Source: an uncultured Eubacteriales bacterium
GTDB taxonomy: Bacteria; Bacillota; Clostridia; Oscillospirales; CAG-272
Assembly (NCBI GenBank): GCA_934489945.1
Contig: CAKSSY010000020.1
Location: forward strand, 1 to 27,745
DNA: 27,745 nucleotides
Direction of reading: 5' to 3'
Numbering within the stretch: position 1 is the stretch's first letter; the number at the start of each line of letters is the position of its first letter. The notes under the pieces were generated by a model, which was not told the DNA's origin, searched no databases, and saw only the letters and a program-made list of their open reading frames with translations. Below are positions 7,020 through 14,774 of this stretch, in pieces. The position numbers and the translations under genes are program-made.

Positions 7020-7771
7020 GTTTCCACCTCATTTTTTCGCGTGGCGAGGATGGCTGTGGCAATCGGGATATCCTCAATGGTTGTGATTTTCAGGTTGTTC
7101 GGGGAACACTCAATCAAACGGATACGGTAATCAATATGTTCCACAAGGGCGCAATCGTCGGTAGCGGTGAACCCGTCGCGTTCGGCAACGGCAAGGGCGG
7201 CGCGATAGATTTCGGTACCGAATACCTGCGGTGTTCTGGCAAGCCAAGTGTGTTCACGATCCAATGTTTCGCCGATCAAACCGTTTTTTTCGGTTTTGAC
7301 CGTTTCGTGGCAACGGATAGCGGCGGTAGCGGCACCGCTTATCTGTGCGGCGCAAACTACACGGTTGATCTCTTCGGGGGTTATCAAACAGCGGACACCG
7401 TCATGAACGGCGACAAAATCGGTTTTTTCCGACGCGACGGAAAACGCTCTTTTTGCCGATTCCTGTCGTGTTTCGCCGCCCGCGACGACGGTGCGAAGTT
7501 TTCCGAGGTTATAGTCTTTCCTGAATTGTTCATAAAGCGGAATTTCATCTTTGCGTGCCGCCACGACAATCTCATTTATCGTTTCCGCCTGCTCAAAAGC
7601 GAGCAGGGTATGGACAATGACCGGTTTTCCGCACACGGTCAGCATTTGTTTGGATATGCCTTTCCCCATCCGAACGGAATTGCCTCCGGCAACGATCAGA
7701 GCTGTGGTAAAACGTTTTTTTTCGGGTCTGCCGAAAACTGTACGGACAAGATCCGAAATCTTTTTTGTCAG
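7016..7771 (-). CDS. ispD: 2-C-methyl-D-erythritol 4-phosphate cytidylyltransferase, start codon unusual
   Basis: IspD transfers CMP to methylerythritol 4-phosphate. The nucleotide-binding motif (A)LIVAGGNSVRMGKGISKQ is encoded upstream of the first ATG (7669), so starting there would cut the P-loop-like motif out. VHDGVRCL and TDDCALVEH later in the protein confirm the family. The frame is open up to 7783 and reads LTKKISDLVRTVFGRPEKKRF before the motif, but contains no ATG, GTG or TTG. Only CTG (7771-7769) or ACG (7783-7781) remain, or a one-base indel near 7765-7787. An ATG (7789-7787) in the same frame is followed immediately by TGA. The start given is the CTG and is provisional. It overlaps ispF by four bases. 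Confidence 0.85.
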   Translation of the reverse strand: MTKKISDLVRTVFGRPEKKRFTTALIVAGGNSVRMGKGISKQMLTVCGKPVIVHTLLAFEQAETINEIVVAARKDEIPLYEQFRKDYNLGKLRTVVAGGETRQESAKRAFSVASEKTDFVAVHDGVRCLITPEEINRVVCAAQISGAATAAIRCHETVKTEKNGLIGETLDREHTWLARTPQVFGTEIYRAALAVAERDGFTATDDCALVEHIDYRIRLIECSPNNLKITTIEDIPIATAILATRKNEVET

Positions 7772-7811
7772 TTCCGTTGCCGTTCACATCCTTTCTTGCT
7801 GTACTTCTTCG

Positions 7812-8276
7812 TTATTCGTGGAAAGTGCCGTCTTCTATGGCGTTGATCATATCTACACGGCGAGCGTGTTTGCCGCCGAGGTAAGTAGCACCGAGAAATT
7901 GATCGACAAGGTCAAAAGCCAGCCCCATGCCGACCACGCGGGCACCGAAACAGAGAACATTGGCATCGTTATGTTCACGGGTAAGGCGGGCACTGAAGGT
8001 GTCCGAGCAACAGGCTGCCCGGATGCCCTTATGTTTATTGGCAACAAGAGACATTCCGATTCCTGTTCCGCAGACGAGGATTCCCAGTTTTGCCTTGCCT
8101 TCCTGAATTCCTGTGCAAAGGCGATGGGCGAACACCGGATAGTCGCAACTTGCGGTGGAGTCGGTTCCGACATCGATCGGGGCATATCCGAGTTCTTTGA
8201 GATGTTCGATAACGAGAAGTTTGAGTTCATAACCGGCGTGATCCGAGCCGATCAGGATGGGGGTGTTATTTTCCAT
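7812..8276 (-). CDS. rpiB: Ribose 5-phosphate isomerase B
   Basis: This 154-residue protein has the RpiB/LacAB landmarks: ILIGSDHAGYELK near residues 7-19, DYPVFAH near 45-51, LVCGTGIGMSLVANK with the active-site Cys near 67-81, and REHNDANVLCFGARVVG near 99-115. It interconverts ribose 5-phosphate and ribulose 5-phosphate; some relatives act on allose 6-phosphate or galactose 6-phosphate. It lies 32 bases downstream of tsaB and about 25-40 bases before ispD in the same operon. With rpe and xylAB it provides the pentose phosphate interconversions. Confidence 0.95.
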   Translation of the reverse strand: MENNTPILIGSDHAGYELKLLVIEHLKELGYAPIDVGTDSTASCDYPVFAHRLCTGIQEGKAKLGILVCGTGIGMSLVANKHKGIRAACCSDTFSARLTREHNDANVLCFGARVVGMGLAFDLVDQFLGATYLGGKHARRVDMINAIEDGTFHE

Positions 8277-8308
8277 GATATTGCCTTTCTAAGTATGCAG
8301 GATGACCG

Positions 8309-9022
8309 TCAGATGTCGGTGTCCTGTTGGTTTTTCTGTTCTTTTTCTATGCGTTCTCGTTCTGCCTGCGACAAGCGCAGATAGACCGGGGTAAGGGCGA
8401 CATCGGTCACGCTTTCACCTGCACGGTATTTGGCGAGGGCGCACACGGCGACCGAACAGGCGTTCTCGGGAATGAGAACGGCGGGGGTAGAAATCACCCT
8501 CTGTGCAAGCCCTTCACGCATCAATTCATAACCGTCTCCGCAAAAATGAATCGGGCGGGTTTCATTCGCAAGTTCAGCCGCCAGATCCTCTATGGAGACA
8601 GCACGGTCGGGGGTGAGTCGTCTGACTTCTTTAGTATTGACTTCAAACAGCGCGTTATACACCTGCGAACGGCGGGCATTCATAACGGGGCAGGCGATTC
8701 CCTCGAATCCGACGAGATTATACGCCAATGCCTCAAGAGTAGATACGGCAACGCACGGCTTTTCCTTACCGAATGCAAGCCCCTTGACAGTTGCAACACC
8801 GATACGGACTCCTGTAAAGGATCCCGGGCCTACGGAGCAGGCAAAGAGGTCGATGTCATCGGGTGTCAGATGTGCGGTACGGAGAACCGATTCCACCATG
8901 GGCAGAAGGGTTTCGCTGTGTGTATTTCCGATGCAAACTGTATAAGATGCGAGCATCTTCTCATCGTCGCACAAGGCGACGGATGCGGCAACGGCAGTGC
9001 TGTCAAGTGCAAGAACAATCAT
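8309..9022 (-). CDS. tsaB: tRNA threonylcarbamoyladenosine (t6A) biosynthesis protein TsaB
   Basis: The 237-residue protein begins MIVLALDSTAVAASVAL, then has GNTHSETLLPM near 32-42 and SVGPGSFTGVRIGVATVKGLA near 66-86, the ASKHA-fold signature of TsaB. It scaffolds TsaD and TsaE in forming t6A37 of ANN-decoding tRNAs. The open frame extends to 9139, but the ATG at 9022 overlaps the tsaE stop (ATGA) and gives the canonical N-terminus. The C-terminus after about residue 215 is charged (ERERIEKEQKNQQ) and probably disordered. tsaD is not in the window. Confidence 0.95.
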   Translation of the reverse strand: MIVLALDSTAVAASVALCDDEKMLASYTVCIGNTHSETLLPMVESVLRTAHLTPDDIDLFACSVGPGSFTGVRIGVATVKGLAFGKEKPCVAVSTLEALAYNLVGFEGIACPVMNARRSQVYNALFEVNTKEVRRLTPDRAVSIEDLAAELANETRPIHFCGDGYELMREGLAQRVISTPAVLIPENACSVAVCALAKYRAGESVTDVALTPVYLRLSQAERERIEKEQKNQQDTDI

Positions 9023-9477
9023 GATTTTTCGATTCTTTCTATCGTGATAACCCGTTCGTCGGGCTTGTCTGCGGTTGTTTTTCGGATTGTGACGCGGATG
9101 TAACTGTCCGGCATGGCAAACGGAATGTTTTCGCTCCACTCGATGAGGCAGATGCCGCGATCCGGGTAATCATAAAAACCGATGGAGTACAGTTCATCAT
9201 CATCGGCAATACGGTACATATCGAAGTGGAACACCGGTCGTTTGCCGCCGCGGTATTCATTGACAAGTGCGAATGTTGGGGAGCGGACGGCGGAACCGGG
9301 AGCGGCGACCGAAGCAAATCCCCGGACAAACGCGGTTTTGCCGACCCCGAGGTCTCCGTAAAGTGCGACAAAAGGAGGCAATGTATCGTCGTTTTCCATT
9401 TTTTCTGCCAATTCGGCACCGATTTTCTCGGTATCTTCAGGGGAAGGCGTAACCGCTTTTTTACAGAGTGCAACCAT
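9019..9477 (-). CDS. tsaE: t6A biosynthesis ATPase TsaE
   Basis: The 152-residue protein carries the Walker A motif YGDLGVGKTAFVRGFA, the SPTFALVNEY block and FHFDMYRI followed by GICLIEWSENI, all typical of TsaE, which couples ATP hydrolysis to the TsaBD reaction. The frame is open from GTG at 9507, but the promoter just upstream predicts a transcript start near 9505, and AAAAGGA sits nine bases before the ATG at 9477, so that ATG is preferred; the ATG at 9483 is too close to the ribosome binding site. First gene of the operon tsaE-tsaB-rpiB-ispD-ispF. Confidence 0.93.
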   Translation of the reverse strand: MVALCKKAVTPSPEDTEKIGAELAEKMENDDTLPPFVALYGDLGVGKTAFVRGFASVAAPGSAVRSPTFALVNEYRGGKRPVFHFDMYRIADDDELYSIGFYDYPDRGICLIEWSENIPFAMPDSYIRVTIRKTTADKPDERVITIERIEKS

Positions 9478-9511
9478 ATCCATGTGTCCTTTTCCAAAAT
9501 ACTCCACGGTA

Positions 9512-9540
9512 AGTATAACACAATTCTCCCGAAAAGTAAA
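9512..9540 (-). promoter_or_regulatory. Sigma-A promoter of the tsaE operon
   Basis: On the minus strand, TTTACT (9540-9535) and TATACT (9517-9512) are 17 bases apart. The predicted transcript start near 9505 excludes the GTG at 9507 as a start codon and supports translation from 9477. Confidence 0.75.
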
Positions 9541-9564
9541 GGGGCTTTTCCGAAAAAAGCAAAG

Positions 9565-9770
9565 GAGGGACTGTTAAAAAACATGATGCTTTTCACAGTC
9601 CCTCAAAAATGCCGGAATTCCCACAGGCGTTTTTGATGCGATCAGAGTCATTTTTGTCTGCTGTTTTTTATTTTCCGGTCTCTTTGGCGGAAAACCGATG
9701 ATTTCAAGCTGCCAAAACCCATATCATCGGCGGTGTTAAAAAATACTAAAAGCATTTTTTAACACCGCCG
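9565..9770 (-). repeat. Two-hairpin operon-end repeat, copy A (full form)
   Basis: Read from the pheST-DUF896 side (minus strand), hairpin 2 at 9770-9728 has a perfect 17-bp stem CGGCGGTGTTAAAAAAT. A spacer of about 120 bases follows, containing GATCGCATC and ending CGGCATTTTTGAG. Hairpin 1 at 9604-9565 has a GAGGGACTG/CAGTCCCTC base and an A/T-rich upper part with one mismatch. Order, spacer blocks and hairpin style match copy B at 20355-20555, while the stem bases differ in compensating pairs. It lies 63 bases after the DUF896 stop and upstream of the tsaE promoter. No coding potential was seen in 9541-9833. Confidence 0.8.
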
Positions 9771-9833
9771 TCAGTACGGACAAAGGCATTTGGCACACAC
9801 GAGCTTAGTCGTGGAAAGTTGTATCCGTATCTT

Positions 9834-10034
9834 TTATTTTTTTCGGAGCGGTTCCACGGTACCGTCGGGACGTTTTATGACGGTATGTTCAAGCTGAGAG
9901 CCGAAAGCGGCGCGGATTTCGGCAAGGTATGCTTCGCGGAGTGCCGCTTGTTCTTCCAGTTCTGCGGGGGTCAGTGCGCGCGCTTTGGATTCGCGTGCAA
10001 GATAGTTGATACGATCGACCTTTTCTTTTTCCAT
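9834..10034 (-). CDS. DUF896 (YnzC-like) family protein
   Basis: The short protein (66 residues from the ATG at 10034) reads MEKEKVDRINYLARESKARALTP at the start and contains EEQAALREAYLAEIRAAF, the two-helix pattern of the DUF896/YnzC family found across Firmicutes; its molecular role is unknown. A GTG three codons upstream (10043) overlaps the pheT stop and is an alternative start. The N-terminus of relatives favours the ATG. It is the last gene of the T-box controlled pheS-pheT unit and is probably translationally coupled to pheT. Confidence 0.9.
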   Translation of the reverse strand: MEKEKVDRINYLARESKARALTPAELEEQAALREAYLAEIRAAFGSQLEHTVIKRPDGTVEPLRKK

Positions 10035-10039
10035 AGCAA

Positions 10040-12433
10040 TCACCGAATGGTAATCCCGAGCTTATGCTCAAGATCACCGAGTATCTTACGGCTTGTTTTT
10101 TCGGTCTCTTCCACGGTGAGGGTGCGGTCGGCGGCGCGAAGTGTCACGCGGACACTGACGCTCTTTTTATCCTTGCCGAGTTGTTCGCCGCGGTAGACGT
10201 CAAACAGTCTGACATCCTCTACGAGTTTTCCGCCTGCACGGCGGATTGCCTCAAAGATATTGCCGACTTCCAATGTTTCGTCGCAGACAAAGGAGAAGTC
10301 ACGGGTGGATGCCGGATATTTGGGCAGAGGTGTATAATGTTTTGTACGGTTTGAGGCATCAAACAGGGCATCGAAATCCAACGCGGCAGCGTAAACCGGC
10401 ATGGTGAATCCATAGTTTTCGGCTGTCAGAGGGTGAATCTGTCCGAGGGTGGCGATCTTTTTGCCTGAAACGAGAATGTCGGCACAACGTCCGGGATGAT
10501 AAGCATTATCGGTGCTGTTTGCTTCATAGCAGACATTCCGGATTCCGGCGAGAGAGAGGATGTTTTCGCAGATTCCCTTCAGTTTATAGAAGTCGGCATC
10601 CCCGTACATTCCGATTGTCAAAACCACGCCTTCGTCGGGCAGTTCATCGCGGTTTTCGTGCGGAATATAGGTGCTTGCCATTTCAAAGAGTGCAACGTTT
10701 TCATTATTGAAATTGTTATTGCGTGCCACGACCTCCAACATAGAGGGCAGGGCGGTGGTTCTCATCACACTGGTATCTTCTCCGAGCGGGTTGGAAATGA
10801 CAATGGACTTCCGTCTCGGATCGTCCTTGTCCATGCGGATCTTATCGTAATATTTCGGGCTGATGAAGGAATAGGTCTGGATTTCGTCAAGTCCGATGTC
10901 ACACAAGAGATCGACAACATCCGCCTTCAGCTTTTGTTTTGGTGTTCTGCCGCCCTGTGTTGTTTCGGCTTTGATACAGGTTGCCTCAATTTTGTTATAC
11001 CCGTAAATCCGGATGATCTCCTCTGCGATGTCATTCATACAGTTGAGATCGGAACGGAAACTCGGCACGGTGATGATACCGTTTTTTACCTTACATTCCA
11101 GCTTTTCAAGAACCTTCTTCATATATGCTTCCGACAGATTGACTCCAAGGAAGCGATTGATACGGTCAACCTCAAGAGGCAGTTCGGTGAGCGGTTTTTT
11201 GCCGGGGTAAAGGTCAATCATTCCATCCACAACATCTCCGGCACCGAGCAGTTCCACAAGTTCGCACGCGCGGGCAAGACCTGCCTCGCAATTTTCGGGG
11301 TCAAGACCCTTTTCATATCGTGCGGAGGACTCGGTTCTCATCCCGTTCTTCTTAGCTGTCACGCGGACGGACGAGCCGAGGAAGCAGGCGCTTTCAAACA
11401 CCACTGTAGTGGTGTCTGCGGTGATTTCGCTGTTGGCTCCGCCCATAACGCCTGCAAGGGCACACGCTTTCTTGCCGTCGGCAATGACGAGCATGGAGGA
11501 ATCCAATGTGTGATCGGTGTTATCAAGCGATCGGAATTTCTCGCCGTCCTCTGCACGTCTGACGATAATTTCGGCACTGTCAAGCGACTTATAGTCGAAT
11601 GCGTGCATAGGCTGACCGTATTCCAGCATGACATAATTGGTAATGTCGACGATGTTATTGATGGGACGCACACCGGCGGCGTGCAGTCTCATACGAAGCC
11701 ACAGGGGAGACGGGGCGATACGGACATTTTTGACCACTCTTGCCGAATACCGTGAGCAGAGATCCGGCGCATCAATACGGACGGTCAGATAGTTTGAGAT
11801 GTTGTCACCCTTGCCGCTCCCTTTTACTTTCGGGGTGGGGACGCGGAGGGGACGGTCAAAAGAAACCGCAGTTTCGCGTGCGAGTCCGATGACGCTGAGG
11901 CAGTCGGGGCGGTTCGAGGTGATTTCAAATTCCACGACATCATCGCGGAGCATCAGAACATCGCGGATGTCTTTTCCGATTTTATCGGCACAGTCCTCAT
12001 CGAGAATCAGGATACCGTTTTCCTCTTTTCCGGGCATTTCGTGAGAAGTGAGTCCCAATTCGCCCATAGAGCAGAGCATTCCGTTGGATTCTACGCCGCG
12101 AAGTTTACCGGGCTTGATGGTTACGCCGCTCGGGAGGTGTGCGATCGGAAGGGCTGCCGGAACGATGGCTCCCTCAAAAATATTTTGCGCGCCCGTGACG
12201 ATCTGAACCGGTTCGTTCTTCCCGACATCCATCATACAGACCTGAAGGTGGTCGCTGTTTTCATGCGGTGTGATTTTGAGGATTCTTGCCACGACCACAT
12301 TCTCAATATCCGCCCCGAGGCAGGTAAAGCCCTCCACCTTGGAGCCGGTATCAGTCATACGGTCGCAGTAATCCTTGATATTTACATCGCCGACATCCAC
12401 AAAGTCGGCAAGCCAGTTTTTTGATAAATCCAT
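10040..12433 (-). CDS. pheT: Phenylalanine-tRNA ligase beta subunit
   Basis: This 797-residue protein has the expected length and domain order: an EMAP/OB-type tRNA-binding domain near residues 40-150 (ILKITPHENSDHLQVCMMDVG), the B3/B4 region with DITNYVMLEYGQPMHAFD near 265-282, the B5 domain (LEVDRINRFLGVNL near 422-435), a catalytic-like core, and a C-terminal ferredoxin-fold anticodon-binding domain (PKYPASTRDFSFVCDE near 705-720). With PheS it forms the heterotetramer that charges tRNA-Phe. GGAGG nine bases before the ATG supports the start, 15 bases after pheS. Its expression is set by the Phe T-box upstream of pheS. Confidence 0.97.
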   Translation of the reverse strand: MDLSKNWLADFVDVGDVNIKDYCDRMTDTGSKVEGFTCLGADIENVVVARILKITPHENSDHLQVCMMDVGKNEPVQIVTGAQNIFEGAIVPAALPIAHLPSGVTIKPGKLRGVESNGMLCSMGELGLTSHEMPGKEENGILILDEDCADKIGKDIRDVLMLRDDVVEFEITSNRPDCLSVIGLARETAVSFDRPLRVPTPKVKGSGKGDNISNYLTVRIDAPDLCSRYSARVVKNVRIAPSPLWLRMRLHAAGVRPINNIVDITNYVMLEYGQPMHAFDYKSLDSAEIIVRRAEDGEKFRSLDNTDHTLDSSMLVIADGKKACALAGVMGGANSEITADTTTVVFESACFLGSSVRVTAKKNGMRTESSARYEKGLDPENCEAGLARACELVELLGAGDVVDGMIDLYPGKKPLTELPLEVDRINRFLGVNLSEAYMKKVLEKLECKVKNGIITVPSFRSDLNCMNDIAEEIIRIYGYNKIEATCIKAETTQGGRTPKQKLKADVVDLLCDIGLDEIQTYSFISPKYYDKIRMDKDDPRRKSIVISNPLGEDTSVMRTTALPSMLEVVARNNNFNNENVALFEMASTYIPHENRDELPDEGVVLTIGMYGDADFYKLKGICENILSLAGIRNVCYEANSTDNAYHPGRCADILVSGKKIATLGQIHPLTAENYGFTMPVYAAALDFDALFDASNRTKHYTPLPKYPASTRDFSFVCDETLEVGNIFEAIRRAGGKLVEDVRLFDVYRGEQLGKDKKSVSVRVTLRAADRTLTVEETEKTSRKILGDLEHKLGITIR

Positions 12434-12448
12434 TTTTACTTTCCTCCT

Positions 12449-13462
12449 TCAGAATTGCTCCAGGAATCTTTGGTCATTTTCATAAAAAAGACGGATGTCG
12501 TCGATGCCGTAGCGGATCATAGCGACACGCTCAATGCCCATGCCGAACGCAAATCCGGAGTATTCCTTGGGATCAATGTCGCAGTTGGAAAGGACAAACG
12601 GATGCACCATTCCCGCACCGAGAATTTCAATCCAGCCCTCGTTTTTGCAAAGACGGCATCCTTTGCCGCCGCAGACGAAGCAGGAGACATCGACCTCGGC
12701 GGACGGTTCTGTAAACGGGAAGTGGTGCGGACGAAACCGGATTTTGGTATCCGACCCGAACATCTTCTTGGCGAAAGAATCCAGAATTCCTTTCAGGTCG
12801 CCCATTGTGATTCCTTTATCGACGACAAGTCCCTCAAACTGATGGAACAGCGGCGAATGGGTGGCGTCCAGTGCATCGGAGCGGTAGACACGACCCGGGG
12901 AGACGACTCGCAGAGGCGGTCGTTGATTTTCCATGGCACGAACCTGCACGGGAGAGGTCTGCGAACGGAGGAGAATCTTATCGGTGATATAGAAGGTATC
13001 CTGCGTGTCGCGGGCAGGGTGGTTTTCGGGAATATTGAGTGCCTGAAAGTTATAATAATCATACTCAACCTCGGGTCCCTCGACGATAGAGAAGCCCATA
13101 CCGATAAAGATGTCCTCCATTTCACGCTGTGTCAGAGAGAGCGGGTGATGGTGTCCGTGCGCGGTATATGTCGCAGGCATTGTCACATCGAGCTTTTCGC
13201 GTTTCAGTCTTTCATCCAGCATCTTGGCTTTCAGATTTTCGCCGGCTTTATCAAGTGCCTCTTCGATTTTGTTGCGGACATCGTTTGCCAGTTGCCCGAT
13301 TACGGGGCGTTCTTCCGGCGTGAGTTGTCCCATGCCGCGCAGAACCGCGGTCAATTCTCCCTTCTTGCCGAGATACTGTACCCGAATCTGTTCAAGATCG
13401 GCATTGACATCGTCGATTTTGGAAACGGCATCATTCAGGATCTGTTTCAGTTTTTCTTTCAT
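12449..13462 (-). CDS. pheS: Phenylalanine-tRNA ligase alpha subunit
   Basis: The 337-residue catalytic subunit has an N-terminal coiled-coil helical region (about 1-85), then class II motif 2 (IRFRPHHFPFTEPSAEVDV) and motif 3 (GFAFGMGIERVAMIRYGI). A four-Cys zinc-ribbon-like insert CFVCGGKGCRLC is seen near 261-272, as in many Clostridia PheS proteins. The open frame runs back to 13543, but the ATG at 13462 matches the family N-terminus (MKEKLKQILNDA) and is preceded by AAAGGA. The extra upstream frame lies in the T-box leader and is not translated. Confidence 0.97.
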   Translation of the reverse strand: MKEKLKQILNDAVSKIDDVNADLEQIRVQYLGKKGELTAVLRGMGQLTPEERPVIGQLANDVRNKIEEALDKAGENLKAKMLDERLKREKLDVTMPATYTAHGHHHPLSLTQREMEDIFIGMGFSIVEGPEVEYDYYNFQALNIPENHPARDTQDTFYITDKILLRSQTSPVQVRAMENQRPPLRVVSPGRVYRSDALDATHSPLFHQFEGLVVDKGITMGDLKGILDSFAKKMFGSDTKIRFRPHHFPFTEPSAEVDVSCFVCGGKGCRLCKNEGWIEILGAGMVHPFVLSNCDIDPKEYSGFAFGMGIERVAMIRYGIDDIRLFYENDQRFLEQF

Positions 13463-13493
13463 TTTGAATCCATTCCTTTCTGTGATAATAAAC

Positions 13494-13520
13494 AAAAAGC
13501 CCCGTCCCAACAGGACGAGG
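13494..13520 (-). terminator. Terminator of the pheST T-box
   Basis: CCTCGTCC and GGACGGGG form an 8-bp stem (one T-G pair) with a five-base loop, followed by CTTTTTG on the minus strand. It competes with the antiterminator formed around the T-box sequence. Confidence 0.9.
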
Positions 13521-13736
13521 TGCAAAAGCACTCGCGGTACCACCCGTATTTTCGGTCAAAGCCAACACTTTGTCGGCATATAACGGTGCCACCGTATCCC
13601 GCTACCTGTCATTTTTGACCTCACGGGGTCTGCTCCGAAGCGAAATGCGACATTTCCGCCATATGGGTACTTACAGCCAAAGATACCCTTCTCTGAGATA
13701 CGGAAAGGAAAGCGCAGACTTCATCCTTGCATTTTC
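13494..13736 (-). promoter_or_regulatory. T-box leader of pheST, phenylalanine type
   Basis: On the minus strand the leader has a stem I base GUCUGC/GCAGAC, an upper stem UUUCCG/CGGAAA, the AGAGAA/GGCUGUAAG distal loop elements, and stem IIA/B ACGGUGGCACCGUUAU. The near-consensus T-box ACGGGTGGTACCGCG lies within 13550-13533, followed by the terminator. UUC at 13644-13642 in the specifier-loop region fits Phe. Uncharged tRNA-Phe would pair with it and with the UGGU of the antiterminator, allowing readthrough into pheS-pheT. Confidence 0.92.
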
Positions 13737-13742
13737 GGATAC

Positions 13743-13771
13743 AGCATATCACACCATTGTAATTTTGTCAA
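13743..13771 (-). promoter_or_regulatory. Sigma-A promoter of the pheST leader
   Basis: On the minus strand TTGACA (13771-13766) and TATGCT (13748-13743) are 17 bases apart, placing the transcript start near 13736, right before stem I of the T-box. Confidence 0.85.
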
Positions 13772-13812
13772 GGGGGAGACGCAATTTTTCTGTTTTTTTT
13801 GCGTTTCCCCCT
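13771..13812 (-). terminator. Hairpin downstream of yitT (candidate terminator)
   Basis: A 14-bp stem (AGGGGGAAACGCAA / TTGCGTCTCCCCCT, one mismatch) lies 44 bases after the yitT stop, with an A-rich loop. No T run follows; the next bases are the -35 box of the pheST promoter. Its GC-rich base and A-rich top resemble the hairpins of the operon-end repeats, but the rest of that repeat is absent. Confidence 0.5.
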
Positions 13813-13855
13813 GGCGAATTTTGTCGGACGAAAGTTTTTTTGCCTGTCGGGCGGA

Positions 13856-14764
13856 TCAATCGGTATTTTGATTTGCCTTATAAACGTCCGCCACGTCACT
13901 GATTGACAGGTAAGCGGTCGGGTCGATTTTATGTACCAAATTCTTCATTTTACCGATCTGAAAACGGTTGAGAACAATATAAACCACCTTTTTCTCCGAA
14001 TCGGAGTAATATCCGCGTGCCTCAAGGATGGTCATCCCCTGTTCAAAGGTGACGGAAAGCGCGGAGCAGACCTCTTTTGCCTTGGCGGTTACGATCATGA
14101 CCGATTTTGAGCGGTCAAAGCCATCTACAATATAGTCGACAGTCTTGGATCCTGCCATATATGCGATAATCGAATAGAGCGGCAAAGCCCAGCTCTGCAT
14201 AAGGATACCGCACAGAACATAAAGGACAGCGTTATATGCCATCACAAAGGTTCCCACGGTGATGCCGATGCGCTTGGCAAAAATGACCGCCATAACCTCT
14301 ACACCGTCCATAGCTCCGCCGAAGCGGATGGCGAGTCCGCTTCCCATACCGGAGACAATGCCGCCGAACAGCGCGCAAAGGAGCAGATCCTTTCCCGCAA
14401 TCGGGGAAGAGGAGACAACATCAATCGGCAGCACATTTGTAATGAGAAAGGCACCGACGGAATAGATCGCCACGGTATAAACGGCGTAAACGGTAAAAGC
14501 AAATCCCTGTTTTTTGTAACCGAACAGAAACAGCGGAACATTGAGCAAAATCAGAAAAAGCGAAAGCGAAAAGGCATCCGGCGTGATTTGCGCCAGAAGC
14601 ATGGATGTGCCGGAAACTCCGCTGTCGTAAAGATTGACCGGGGCAAGAAATACGGTTACACCGAAAGCGTTGACCAATCCCGCAATTGTCAACAGTGCAA
14701 GGTTTTTGATTTTGATATTGCGGAATCGTCTGAAAAATCTAGGGATTCTTTTATCGAGTTTCAT
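13856..14764 (-). CDS. YitT-family membrane protein (DUF161/DUF2179)
   Basis: The 302-residue protein has about five to six hydrophobic membrane segments between residues 20 and 210 (for example SLSLFLILLNVPLFLFGY and GFAFTVYAVYTVAIYSVGAF), with the family motif NAFGVTVFLAPVNLYDSGVSG near 32-52. It ends in a soluble DUF2179 domain (MTILEARGYYSDSEKKVVYIVL near 245-266). The transported substrate of this family is not firmly known. It starts 10 bases after the pyk stop with GGGAGGA as ribosome binding site, so it belongs to the pyk operon. Confidence 0.92.
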   Translation of the reverse strand: MKLDKRIPRFFRRFRNIKIKNLALLTIAGLVNAFGVTVFLAPVNLYDSGVSGTSMLLAQITPDAFSLSLFLILLNVPLFLFGYKKQGFAFTVYAVYTVAIYSVGAFLITNVLPIDVVSSSPIAGKDLLLCALFGGIVSGMGSGLAIRFGGAMDGVEVMAVIFAKRIGITVGTFVMAYNAVLYVLCGILMQSWALPLYSIIAYMAGSKTVDYIVDGFDRSKSVMIVTAKAKEVCSALSVTFEQGMTILEARGYYSDSEKKVVYIVLNRFQIGKMKNLVHKIDPTAYLSISDVADVYKANQNTD

Positions 14765-14774
14765 AGTTCCTCCC

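Noticed and set aside
7593..7787. GTG-started 64-codon frame in front of ispD as a separate gene
   Set aside because: Its sequence is basic and motif-free, and it overlaps the IspD nucleotide-binding motif in another frame. Only its start codon is of interest, as a possible frameshifted ispD start.
10496..11755. 419-codon plus-strand open frame
   Set aside because: It lies wholly inside pheT on the other strand; pheT is unambiguous.
13462..13543. N-terminal extension of PheS to 13543
   Set aside because: These codons fall in the T-box antiterminator/terminator; the family N-terminus and a ribosome binding site fit the ATG at 13462.
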